Below the pieces are notes generated by a model. It did not search any database. It was not told the origin of the DNA and was given only the letters and a program-made list of their open reading frames with translations. This document shows, in pieces, positions 45,514-53,716 of a DNA stretch of 64,000 nt; position 1 is the stretch's first letter, and the number at the start of each line of letters is the position of its first letter. The stretch lies in contig PMOS01000020.1 in assembly GCA_003161435.1 (NCBI GenBank), positions 1-64,000 on the forward strand, in the 5' to 3' direction. This stretch comes from Vulcanimicrobiota bacterium (GTDB lineage: Bacteria; Vulcanimicrobiota; Vulcanimicrobiia; Vulcanimicrobiales; Vulcanimicrobiaceae). The position numbers and the translations under genes are program-made.

Positions 45514-45903
45514 ATGTCCAGCCTCCCGGACCACGGCGGCGACGAGCGCGACGATCCGCGCTGCTTCGTCGGGCCGCCGTCGCCCGAAGAAGCGCTGCCG
45601 GGACTGGCGCCGATCGACGACTCCTACGATCCCCGCTGTTTCGTTCGGGCCGAGCGCGACACGCCTCCGGCGGACGGTGCGAGCGGCCGGATGAGGCTCT
45701 CTCGCGATGCTGTTTTGACCGCCCGCGAACACGAAGTGGCATCGCTGCTCGCCCGGCAGATCTCGAACCGAGAGATTGCCGGACGGCTGCATATCAGCGA
45801 ACGGACCGTCGAGCACCACGTGCAGTCGGTGCTGGGACGGCTGTCGCTGCGAAGCCGCTTTCAAGTGACCGAGGATCTTCTCGCGCAACACGGCTTCGCG
45901 TAA
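45514..45903 (+). CDS. LuxR-type HTH protein with duplicated DPRCFV motif
   Basis: 129 residues. The C-terminal HTH, LTAREHEVASLLARQISNRE then ISERTVEHHVQSVLGRL, is LuxR/GerE type (about 65-125). The N-terminal part is no known receiver or ligand domain but holds two copies of a DPRCFV motif (13-19 and 38-44), each with one cysteine, spaced 25 residues. These might sense redox or bind metal as a pair. The promoter is leaderless. Confidence 0.78.
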   Translation: MSSLPDHGGDERDDPRCFVGPPSPEEALPGLAPIDDSYDPRCFVRAERDTPPADGASGRMRLSRDAVLTAREHEVASLLARQISNREIAGRLHISERTVEHHVQSVLGRLSLRSRFQVTEDLLAQHGFA

Positions 45904-45924
45904 CGCGTCGGCTAGCTAGGGCGC

Positions 45925-48738
45925 CTAGAGCTTCTCGGTGAGTCCGATCCGGAAGACGCTCGGGCCGGGTCCGTCGCTGATCCAGTAGACCTGCTTCCCG
46001 CCCAGCAGCACGGGGCTGACCCCGCCGTTGTAGCCGTTTTGATAGATGGGGAAAGCCGACGAATAGACGTTCGTGAGGTTGGACCACGAGAGCGTGATCT
46101 GCGTCTTGGGACCGACCGGAACGCCTGCCGATGCGTTCAGCACGAAGAACGGCGGCTCGTAATACTGATTGTTCGGCCCGTAGTAGTTGGCATCTAGGCG
46201 AATGAACCCGTCGTTGCGCGTGCGCCAGCCGAGGCTCCCGCTCCCGGCGGAGTAGGGCATGGAGACGCCGTTCGCAGCCCCGTTGAAACCTGTGTTCACG
46301 CCCGTGAAATTGTGCCCGTTGATGATGCCCAGGTTCGTCGAGTTCGGCTGGCCGGGCAGACTGTAGAAGCTCGCCGGGAGGTCGTACGGCGCCGACCGCA
46401 TCAGCGCGCCCGCAACTGACCAGAACAGGCCGCGCCGTGCGTCGTGCAGCAGCGACAGCTCGATGCCTTCATAGCGAGCACGCCCGAGGTTCTGATACTT
46501 CACGACGTACAGCGGCAAACCGTTGAAGGTTCCCGAGGGAGTGCTCTGCGTGAACAGCTGGTTGACGAGGTTGGTCGTGTAGACGTCCGTGGAGATCACG
46601 ATGTCCGGCCCGCGCAAGCGGTAGTCGAGCCCGCCGTCGAAGCCGAACGCCGTCTCCGGCCTGACCGCCGCGTTCGTGACGCTTTCCGTGTAGTAGGTCG
46701 GAGTCGTCGTGCTGTTCGGCGTCGCGGGCAGCGCGCCGCCGATGATGTTCGTCAACACGGCCGGCGCGATCGACGACCCGGCCGAGAATCGGTAGGAAAC
46801 CGCGCTCTCGGGCCGCCAAGTCAGGGCGACCCGCGGCGCGGTGTAACTCGTGACGTAATCGGAGAAGGTCACGTTGTTGTCGACCGACGCGTGCGCGTCG
46901 TACCGGTTGTAATAGACGCTTGCCACGCCGCGCACGTTTCTGGCGACGTCGAACGTTGCGCGCGCGAGCAGCGACTCGATCACCTCGTAGTTTCCTGGAT
47001 AGGGGTTCGCCGCGATGTCCGTTGCGGTGAACCCCGGGAACGAGTAGCCGTAGTCGTAGGTGAACAGCGAGCTGTACCGCGACTTGTCGAAGGCGATCGT
47101 GTAGGTGTTGTCCCCGATCGGCAGATCTGCCTGAAGCGTGAGTCCGCCGAGGTTGGTCCCGTATGTGTACGTGTACGCGCCGAGACTCGGCGTGTATTGG
47201 GCCGCGCTGCCGTTGTACGTCGCGTACGCCGGCGTGCTCCCGCTCGCGACACCGCCATAGAGCGTGGCTGGTACGCTCCCCGGCAAAACGCTGTTCGCGC
47301 CGAGAAACGGCACCCCGTTCTGGTAGTTCTGTCGCGCGTTGAATTGAATCGCCTTCGCCGAAAGCGTCACCTTTCCGAGTTGGCCGACCGCGTCGATGGT
47401 GAACGCGGTGTTGTAGCCTTGCCCGGAGAGTTGCGCCGTCGCCGAACCGTCGTACGCCGTCGCGGCCTGAATGGGCCCGGCAGGCAGCGAGCCCGTGTAT
47501 CCCGCGGGCGGCGTGAAGACGTAATTACCGAGATTCTGCACGCCCAGCTGCTGGAAGGTCTGCGTTCCGAAGAATCCGGCGGTGACGTACAGCGACGGCG
47601 AGAAATCATAGCGCAGCTTGGCGAGCTCGCCACGGTTGCTGTAGCCGGTGTGGTCCATCGTGCAGCACCCGACCGCTTGGACGTCGACGATCGGCGGCGA
47701 GCCGAAGTAGCGCGCGGCGTTCGCGCCGGTCGACGAGTAGCAATTGCTCCCCACGCATTGCGCGAACGGCTGGCCATTGATCGCATTGGTGTTGTTCTGG
47801 CCCAGGATGAAGTAGGTCGGGCGGCCGTCCGAGGGGCCAGGGCTCTCCTGTTGCTCGTACCCGAGCGCGAACGACAGCTTGTCGCCGAACCTACCGACGT
47901 ATTTCGACTTGAAGATCGAGCCGTTGAAGCCGTCGGTTTCGATTTCGACGCGGCCGCCCGGCCGCGCGCTGCGCGGGTCGACGGTCACGAAGTTTACCGA
48001 ACCGTTGATGGCGTTGTTGATGCTGGGGGTCGTCGCGCCGGGACCCTTCACGATGTCGATACTCTGAATGATCCCAGTCGGGATCCAGCCGACGCTGAAG
48101 CCCTGGTTGCTCGCCGCACCGTACATCGGGTGCCCATCGATCAGCGTCCCCGTTTCGAAAGGCTGGCCTCCGCGCACGATCGCGAACACGACGTTGTCGA
48201 ATGCGGCGCTCGAATTGCCCTCGTATTCCGAAGAGCGGCTCAGCGAGACGCCGGGGACGCTTTCCAAGATCTCGCGGACTTGCGGCGTGTCGCGTTCGTC
48301 GAGCACCTGCGCGTTGATCGTCTGGACCGCCGCCGGCGTCACGTTGAAGTGACCGCCCGTCGCGGTCGTCCTCACGGTGCCGATCTGCCTGATGTTCGCA
48401 CTTGCGGCCGCCAGCGTCACGTCGACGACCGTCTCGCCGTCGGTGACCGCGACATCGGCCCGCGAGGCATCGTTGTAACCGGTCGCGCGCACCGTCAGCT
48501 TGTAGATTCCCGGGGCGAGGTTGGAGAGCACGAACGTGCCGTCGGCTCGGCTGGCCGTCGTGCGGACGATCGGGCCGGATGCTTCGATCGATGCGCCCCC
48601 GAGACCGCCGTGCGCCCCGAGGACGGTGCCGCGAATCTGTCCTCCGGTCGTCGTGATCGTCTGCGCGGAGAGACCACCAAACGATGCGAGAAACACGATC
48701 GCTGCCGACCCGGCGACGAGCAGGATGTGACGAATCAT
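45925..48738 (-). CDS. TonB-dependent receptor with carboxypeptidase-regulatory-like N-domain
   Basis: 937 residues. Signal peptide MIRHILLVAGSAAIVFLASF to LSA-Q. Residues about 33-115 form a carboxypeptidase-regulatory-like domain (IRGTVLGAHGGLGGASI). The plug follows: VREILESVPGVSL, IVRGGQPFETGTLIDGHPMY and IDIVKGPGATT. The rest is a beta-barrel ending in an aromatic/hydrophobic strand (VFRIGLTEKL). GAGGACC lies before ATG 48738. It imports a substrate across the outer membrane using TonB energy; the substrate is unknown. Same strand as a thioredoxin-like gene and an MFS transporter upstream, a likely import cluster. Confidence 0.93.
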   Translation of the reverse strand: MIRHILLVAGSAAIVFLASFGGLSAQTITTTGGQIRGTVLGAHGGLGGASIEASGPIVRTTASRADGTFVLSNLAPGIYKLTVRATGYNDASRADVAVTDGETVVDVTLAAASANIRQIGTVRTTATGGHFNVTPAAVQTINAQVLDERDTPQVREILESVPGVSLSRSSEYEGNSSAAFDNVVFAIVRGGQPFETGTLIDGHPMYGAASNQGFSVGWIPTGIIQSIDIVKGPGATTPSINNAINGSVNFVTVDPRSARPGGRVEIETDGFNGSIFKSKYVGRFGDKLSFALGYEQQESPGPSDGRPTYFILGQNNTNAINGQPFAQCVGSNCYSSTGANAARYFGSPPIVDVQAVGCCTMDHTGYSNRGELAKLRYDFSPSLYVTAGFFGTQTFQQLGVQNLGNYVFTPPAGYTGSLPAGPIQAATAYDGSATAQLSGQGYNTAFTIDAVGQLGKVTLSAKAIQFNARQNYQNGVPFLGANSVLPGSVPATLYGGVASGSTPAYATYNGSAAQYTPSLGAYTYTYGTNLGGLTLQADLPIGDNTYTIAFDKSRYSSLFTYDYGYSFPGFTATDIAANPYPGNYEVIESLLARATFDVARNVRGVASVYYNRYDAHASVDNNVTFSDYVTSYTAPRVALTWRPESAVSYRFSAGSSIAPAVLTNIIGGALPATPNSTTTPTYYTESVTNAAVRPETAFGFDGGLDYRLRGPDIVISTDVYTTNLVNQLFTQSTPSGTFNGLPLYVVKYQNLGRARYEGIELSLLHDARRGLFWSVAGALMRSAPYDLPASFYSLPGQPNSTNLGIINGHNFTGVNTGFNGAANGVSMPYSAGSGSLGWRTRNDGFIRLDANYYGPNNQYYEPPFFVLNASAGVPVGPKTQITLSWSNLTNVYSSAFPIYQNGYNGGVSPVLLGGKQVYWISDGPGPSVFRIGLTEKL

Positions 48739-48831
48739 GCGAAGGTCCTCGGCGTTCGAGTGCGGGCCCGGTCACACGTAGCGTAACGCACCGCAGCCGA
48801 AGCAAGCATCGGTGAAATACCTACCGAGCGC

Positions 48832-49212
48832 TCACGTCGGGACGACGCAAGAGCCGTCGGCGCAGTCGTCGTCCGGCGTGTGCGGCAAGCGGCGAGTGAC
48901 CATCGCGAGGATCGCGTCGCGTGCGATCGTGAGCCCGCCGCCGTGGAGGCGTTCGACCGCGACGCCGCCCTGGTACAGGACGAGGCACGGCTCTGCGGCG
49001 CCGAGACGCGCCGTGACGTCCACGTTGGCCCGCAGATCGAAGCGATAGAACCGGCATCGTCCGTCGAACTCGGCGGCGAGTTCCTCGAGCACCCATAAAG
49101 GCGCTGTGCCCGACGGCGTGCCGGCGCCGGCAAAGTCGACGACGCTGAGCGCCGGCGACGTCAGCTTGTCGCCGTCGAACGCCGCAATCGAAAGTTCTTC
49201 CACGCTAGCCAT
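48832..49212 (-). CDS. Thioredoxin-like protein lacking CxxC, with C-terminal CADGSC
   Basis: 126 residues. The thioredoxin-fold pattern is visible: LSVVDFAGAGTPSGTAPLWV in place of the WCGPC loop, VLEELAAEFDGRCRFYRFDL and AEPCLVLYQGGVAVERL. The usual active-site cysteines are absent; a pair occurs instead near the end (DDDCADGSCVVPT). It may act as a carrier, or use the C-terminal pair. It lies between the MFS gene (56-nt gap) and the TonB receptor (93-nt gap). Confidence 0.72.
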   Translation of the reverse strand: MASVEELSIAAFDGDKLTSPALSVVDFAGAGTPSGTAPLWVLEELAAEFDGRCRFYRFDLRANVDVTARLGAAEPCLVLYQGGVAVERLHGGGLTIARDAILAMVTRRLPHTPDDDCADGSCVVPT

Positions 49213-49268
49213 GCTTGGACGGATCTCCTATCCGGGCGATCGACGCGGGGTGAGCGATGAGCAGCGCA

Positions 49269-50660
49269 TCAAACGGCGACCGTCACGTCGGCGTGCGCGG
49301 GACGTTCGATCGCGGCACCGTCGAGGGGCGCATTGACGTCGCGCTGCGCGCGCACGTAAGGCCCCACGCAGAATAGAAAGCCCACCGCGGCGGCAATCGT
49401 GCAAGCGGTCCCGACCAGAGCGAGCGACATCCGAAGCCCCGTCGCGCCGCCGTAGAAGAACCGGTCGCTGACGGCCGCTACGCCGACCGTGCCGATCAAA
49501 ACCGAGAGGAAATCGAAGAACCGGTACACACCCACGATCTGCCCACGCACTTCGTTGGGCGTGGTGTCCTGGATCGCGTTGACCTGAAGCGCGCCGATGA
49601 CGCCCGCCAGCAGCATCGCGACGGCCATGAGCGCGGCCGACGCCGCGTAGGACGGTACGATCGGAAACGCCAGCACGAACGGAATCGCCGCCGCCGGAAA
49701 ATATACAAACAGGCGCGACAATACCTCACCGCGTTTGCGGTTCACCAGCATCTGCGCGAGCGAGCCGCCCAGCAGACGGCCGGCGACGGACGTGACCGCC
49801 TGGAGCGTTCCGACGAGCGCCGCAGCCGCGACGATCGGCACGTGGTAGACGCGGTTCGCGAAGGTCGGCTGCCAGTTGAGAATCGCGTAGGTCAACGCCG
49901 TGAAGAGCGAGCTGGCGACCATGAAGATCACCCACAGCCGCCCGTGCCGCCGCATGTACCATACGAAGGTGCGCAAGCTCGCGGCGACGGTGCGCGTTCC
50001 GGAAACTGCGCGTGATTCCAAGCGCGTCGGCTCGCCGATGGTCAGCAGCAGCGCGCAAACTACCGCCCCGAGACCGGCGATCGTGACGTAGCACAGTTGC
50101 CATGGGTGCACGAGGCCGATCAGCGGAACGACGTGCGGCCCGATCCGTTCGGCGAGCTGCAGGTTGTAGCCGCACAGGGCGAGCCCGGCGCCCGTCCCGA
50201 CCGAGACGCCGATGCCGAACAGGCTGATCGCGATCGTGCGCCGCTCGCGCGAGAACGAGTCGACCAGGATATGGAAGATCGACGCGCCGCCGATCGACAT
50301 GGCGAAACCGTTGACGAAGCGGACGGCGAAGAGCTGCCAGGGGTGCGCGGCCAGGACGACCGCCAGCGCGGTCAGCGTCCAGAGCACGCCGCTTGCCAGG
50401 ATCAGGTTCCGCCGATTGTACGTGTCGGCGAGAATGCCCCCGACGTAGTAGATGAAGACGGCGCCCAGGAAGACCGAAGAGACGGCGATCGCGGCGAACT
50501 GCGTATCGTCGATCCCGTAGGTCTGCTCGATCGGCTTCACCAGCACGCTGACCTGGCCAAGGTCGATGCCGCACGCGAGCTCGTAGGCCAGCACGACGAC
50601 CAGCGTATACCAGTGGGCCCGGGACGGGGAGGCGCTCTGCTCGGGTACGGTGGTCGACAC
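49269..50660 (-). CDS. MFS transporter
   Basis: 463 residues with 12 predicted membrane helices. Loop 2-3 motif GGILADTYNRRNLILASG is the MFS motif A (G..aD..gRr); a second copy lies in VNRKRGEVLSR. N-terminal acidic residues in AYELACGIDLGQVS. The pattern fits sugar-phosphate or organic-anion carriers, but no substrate is clear. First gene of the cluster with the thioredoxin-like protein and the TonB receptor, so it may move the same compound across the inner membrane. Confidence 0.88.
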   Translation of the reverse strand: MSTTVPEQSASPSRAHWYTLVVVLAYELACGIDLGQVSVLVKPIEQTYGIDDTQFAAIAVSSVFLGAVFIYYVGGILADTYNRRNLILASGVLWTLTALAVVLAAHPWQLFAVRFVNGFAMSIGGASIFHILVDSFSRERRTIAISLFGIGVSVGTGAGLALCGYNLQLAERIGPHVVPLIGLVHPWQLCYVTIAGLGAVVCALLLTIGEPTRLESRAVSGTRTVAASLRTFVWYMRRHGRLWVIFMVASSLFTALTYAILNWQPTFANRVYHVPIVAAAALVGTLQAVTSVAGRLLGGSLAQMLVNRKRGEVLSRLFVYFPAAAIPFVLAFPIVPSYAASAALMAVAMLLAGVIGALQVNAIQDTTPNEVRGQIVGVYRFFDFLSVLIGTVGVAAVSDRFFYGGATGLRMSLALVGTACTIAAAVGFLFCVGPYVRAQRDVNAPLDGAAIERPAHADVTVAV

Positions 50661-50774
50661 GATGCGTCCCTACGATACGCGGGCGAGCAGCGCTGGGCAT
50701 CCGCAGAATGCCTAGGCCGCACCGATACGTGGATCACGGATGCCGGCCGCGGCCCGATAGGCTATGCTTGGGCG

Positions 50775-51926
50775 ATGAAGAGCCGGCGCACTCTCGTCCC
50801 GTTCGGAGCGAGTTGGCGGTATCGTCACGAGGACGGTCCGCCCCCCGCAGGCTGGACCGGCGAGAGCTTCGACGACGGCGAGTGGCTCGTCGGGCACGCG
50901 CCGCTCGGGTACAGCCGCAACGAGTCGGGGACGCGGATCGATCCGGGGTCGTCGTTCAAGTGGCGTCCTCTCTCCGCGCAATTTCGCCACACCTTCACCC
51001 TGAATCAGGCCGAGGAGTATGCGCGCTCCTCGCTGACGCTCGCCGTGCATCGAAGCATGGGCGTGCGCGTGTTCCTGAACGGAATGCTCGTGGCGTGGGA
51101 CGGCGTCCCCTGGCCGAATCTCGCGGACGACGTGTCGACCCATTCGTTCACGGCGAGCGACACGACACGCTTCCCGTTACAATTCGTGGTCGGCGGGCGG
51201 TCTCTGCGCAGCGGTACGAACGTCGTCGCGGTCGACCTGCGCCACGCGCAACGCGAGTACGGTTCGATGGCGTTCGATCTCGCTCTCGCGACCGGTGACG
51301 AGCCGCTCGATCGGTCGCAGTTCGCTGCCTCCGTCACGCCGAAGACGCCGTCAACGATCGCACCCGGCAGCCCCGCACCTGACTTCGAATGGCTCGACGT
51401 GTACACGAAGCAGGCGCGGCGCTTGAGCGAGTTCTCGGGGAAGCCGTTCTTGCTGCAATTCTCCGGTGCCGAATGCCGGCCGTGTTGGAAGAAGTTGCCG
51501 GTTATCCGGCGTTGGGCCGACGCCGGCCTCGCATGCCTTTCGATCAGCAGCTGGGGTACCGTCGAGGACATGGTGCCGCCGGCCGAACGCCACGCCGATC
51601 TCCTGCGAGGCATCACGGTGGGAGCCGAGCCGAAAGCATACGACTCGTACCAGACTGCATGCTACCGCGCATACGGACTCTTCAACGGCAGCATCCTCGT
51701 CGGCGCTGACGGCAACGTGCTGCGCGTCGCGACCGGCTTCACGCTCGACGAGTTCCTGCGCGAAGTCGAGCTCATCGACCGCGACTTGCACGCGCTTGGA
51801 TATCAGTTCGAAGACGTCCCCGCCGACATTAGCGTCCTCGGCGGATCCGAAGACTGGCGCGTCGTCACGCCGGCGCTCGAACCGCTAGGAAGCGGCACCG
51901 CACAGCACGTGCACCGATCGCCGTAG
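50775..51926 (+). CDS. Fusion of galactose-binding-like jelly roll and thioredoxin-like (redoxin) domain
   Basis: 383 residues from ATG 50775; longer in-frame extensions are antisense to the MFS gene. Residues about 1-185: FGASWRYRHEDGPPPAGWTG, FDDGEWLVGHAPLGYS, AVHRSMGVRVFLNGMLVAWD and GTNVVAVDLRH, the jelly-roll pattern of galactose-binding-like domains found with phosphatases and glycosidases. Residues about 200-340 are an AhpC/TlpA-type redoxin: PGSPAPDFEW, then FSGAECRPCWKKLPV with Cys234 and Cys237. No signal peptide is seen. Function unknown; the combination is unusual. Confidence 0.75.
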   Translation: MKSRRTLVPFGASWRYRHEDGPPPAGWTGESFDDGEWLVGHAPLGYSRNESGTRIDPGSSFKWRPLSAQFRHTFTLNQAEEYARSSLTLAVHRSMGVRVFLNGMLVAWDGVPWPNLADDVSTHSFTASDTTRFPLQFVVGGRSLRSGTNVVAVDLRHAQREYGSMAFDLALATGDEPLDRSQFAASVTPKTPSTIAPGSPAPDFEWLDVYTKQARRLSEFSGKPFLLQFSGAECRPCWKKLPVIRRWADAGLACLSISSWGTVEDMVPPAERHADLLRGITVGAEPKAYDSYQTACYRAYGLFNGSILVGADGNVLRVATGFTLDEFLREVELIDRDLHALGYQFEDVPADISVLGGSEDWRVVTPALEPLGSGTAQHVHRSP

Positions 51927-51955
51927 CGCGACCTCATCCGCCGGCGGGCACCAGC

Positions 51956-52618
51956 TCAGCGCGCGGCAGGCATCGGATCGATTCGGAAGATCTCGGCAAA
52001 TCGACGCAGCAGCTTGGAGTCCCCGGTGAGGTGCATGACGCCGGTCTTGACCGCAGCCGATGGACTCAGCTCTCCGGCCATCAGCGCGCGAATCTCGGGG
52101 CTCGCGTCGATCGTCAGGTCCGCATCGGCAGGCGCTCCCTGCGCGACGCGAACCCGGCCGCCGATGACGACCGCATGGAGCGCGATGTCACCGACCCGTA
52201 GCGCGAACGTCGCCCGCAGCCCGCGCGCCGCATCAGGCCGGAAGGTCGACCGCAGAGCCGTGATCAGCGAGTCGACGGTGACGGTTTCGCCCTCGCGTGG
52301 AAGACCGAGGTTCTTCGCGCCCCAACGGCCCAGCTCGACGACGACCTGTTCGAGCTCGGCGCCGTACTCGGTCAGTTCGTAGACGACGGCTCGCTCGGGT
52401 CGCGGCAGAACACGCCGGCGGGCGACGCCGGCGCCTTCGAGCTCTTTGAGGCGAGCGGTCAAGACGTTGCTTGGGATCCCGGGCAGCCCGCGGAGCAGGT
52501 CGGTGAAGCGCTTCGGGCCGACCAGCAAATCGCGCACGACCAGGAGGGCCCATCGTTCGCCGACCACTTCCAGGGCACGGGCGAAGCCGCAGTATTGCCC
52601 GTAGGCCCGGGTCTTCAC
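51956..52618 (-). CDS. HxlR-family regulator with C-terminal SCP2 domain
   Basis: 220 residues, GTG start. HxlR winged helix: CGFARALEVVGERWALLVVR, DLLVGPKRFTDLLRGLPGIP and LTARLKELEGAGV. The C-terminal 90 residues (DLTIDASPEIRALMAGELSP and VKTGVMHLTGDSKLLRRF) form an SCP2 sterol-carrier-like domain which may bind a hydrophobic ligand. A TATAGT -10 places transcription about one base before the GTG. Divergent from the VOC pair, its likely target. Confidence 0.9.
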   Translation of the reverse strand: MKTRAYGQYCGFARALEVVGERWALLVVRDLLVGPKRFTDLLRGLPGIPSNVLTARLKELEGAGVARRRVLPRPERAVVYELTEYGAELEQVVVELGRWGAKNLGLPREGETVTVDSLITALRSTFRPDAARGLRATFALRVGDIALHAVVIGGRVRVAQGAPADADLTIDASPEIRALMAGELSPSAAVKTGVMHLTGDSKLLRRFAEIFRIDPMPAAR

Positions 52619-52761
52619 GCTTGCTACTATAGCATGTAATCCTTTTTATGCATAGTGCTTGCATTTATGAAGTGAACTTTGCTATGATGCGGCAGCGCCG
52701 GGAGCTCCCGGCCTCGCAACCGGCATGCCGGCACTCACTCGCTCGACCGCGGAGGAACATC

Positions 52762-53172
52762 ATGGCGAACCAGGTGGTACCCTACATCTTTTTCTACGGA
52801 CGCTGCGGCGAAGCGCTCGCGTTCTACCAGAGTATCTTTGACGGAAGGTCTGAGATCATGCGCGTCGGCGACAGTCCGGTGGCGAGCCAGATGCCGCCGG
52901 GCTCCGAGAACCGCGTGATGCACGCGTCGTTCACGTCCGATACGGTTTCGCTCATGGCGTCGGACGGCCGCGACGTGAAAGACGTCGATCCCGAGGCCGG
53001 CAACATCTCGCTCGCGCTCTCGTTCGATGACGGCGCGCGCGGCGAACAGGTCTTCAACGCGCTCGCCGAGGGAGGCAACGTCGGAATGGCGCTGGACGCC
53101 GCGTTCTGGGGCGGCCGATTCGGCTCGGTGACCGATAAGTTCGGTACCGAATGGATGGTCACGCTGCCATGA
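52762..53172 (+). CDS. PhnB-like VOC protein
   Basis: 136 residues; GGAGGAACATC before ATG 52762. VVPYIFFYGRCGEALAFYQS and GNISLALSFDDG with WGGRFGSVTDKFGTEWMV are the PhnB/DUF1428-like VOC pattern. Overlaps the next VOC gene by ATGA (53169-53172). Substrate unknown; members are often induced by HxlR or other detoxification regulators, as the divergent gene suggests. Confidence 0.9.
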   Translation: MANQVVPYIFFYGRCGEALAFYQSIFDGRSEIMRVGDSPVASQMPPGSENRVMHASFTSDTVSLMASDGRDVKDVDPEAGNISLALSFDDGARGEQVFNALAEGGNVGMALDAAFWGGRFGSVTDKFGTEWMVTLP

Positions 53173-53645
53173 CCGGGGCGATCGTGACGTGTCTTTGGTT
53201 TGACGGAGTGGGCGAAGAAGCGGCCAACTTCTACGCTTCCGTATTTCCGAACTCGAAGATCGTCAGCGTGAGCCGCTACCCGGAGGGCTCGCCGTATCAG
53301 CCGGGGTCGGTGATGACCGTCGAGTTCGAGCTCGACGGCCGGCCGTTCGTCGCCCTCAACGGCGGGCCGCAGTACAGCTTCTCGCCGGCGATCTCGCTCT
53401 GGATCGACTGCAAGGATCAGGCCGAAGTCGATCGATATTGGGCGCGGCTGTCCGAAGGCGGTCACGAGGTCCAATGCGGGTGGCTGCAAGACAAGTACGG
53501 CTTGTCGTGGCAAGTCGTCCCGTCGCTGCTGCCGCGGCTGCTCAAGGACGAGAACAGCAGGAAAGCCGCGGCCGTGATGCAGGCGATGCTCGCGATGGTG
53601 AAGCTCGACGTGGCGACGCTGCAAGCGGCGTACGACGCGGCGTAA
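53169..53645 (+). CDS. PhnB-like VOC protein (3-demethylubiquinone methyltransferase-like name)
   Basis: 158 residues from ATG 53169, inside the ATGA overlap with the preceding gene. VTCLWFDGVGEEAANFYASV, GSVMTVEFELDGRPFVALNG and WLQDKYGLSWQVVPSLL mark the glyoxalase_3/PhnB subgroup, which is commonly misnamed after 3-demethylubiquinone methyltransferase. Two VOC modules. Coupled to the first PhnB-like gene; both probably work together. Confidence 0.9.
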   Translation: MTGAIVTCLWFDGVGEEAANFYASVFPNSKIVSVSRYPEGSPYQPGSVMTVEFELDGRPFVALNGGPQYSFSPAISLWIDCKDQAEVDRYWARLSEGGHEVQCGWLQDKYGLSWQVVPSLLPRLLKDENSRKAAAVMQAMLAMVKLDVATLQAAYDAA

Positions 53646-53716
53646 TTCCCATGACGACGCAATCCCGAGCGAAGTATCCTCCGGGCGTTCCGTGCTGGGT
53701 TGAGACGATGTAGCCA

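Noticed and set aside
46444-48786. 780-codon plus-strand frame
   Set aside because: Antisense to the TonB-dependent receptor; Arg/Val-rich without motifs.
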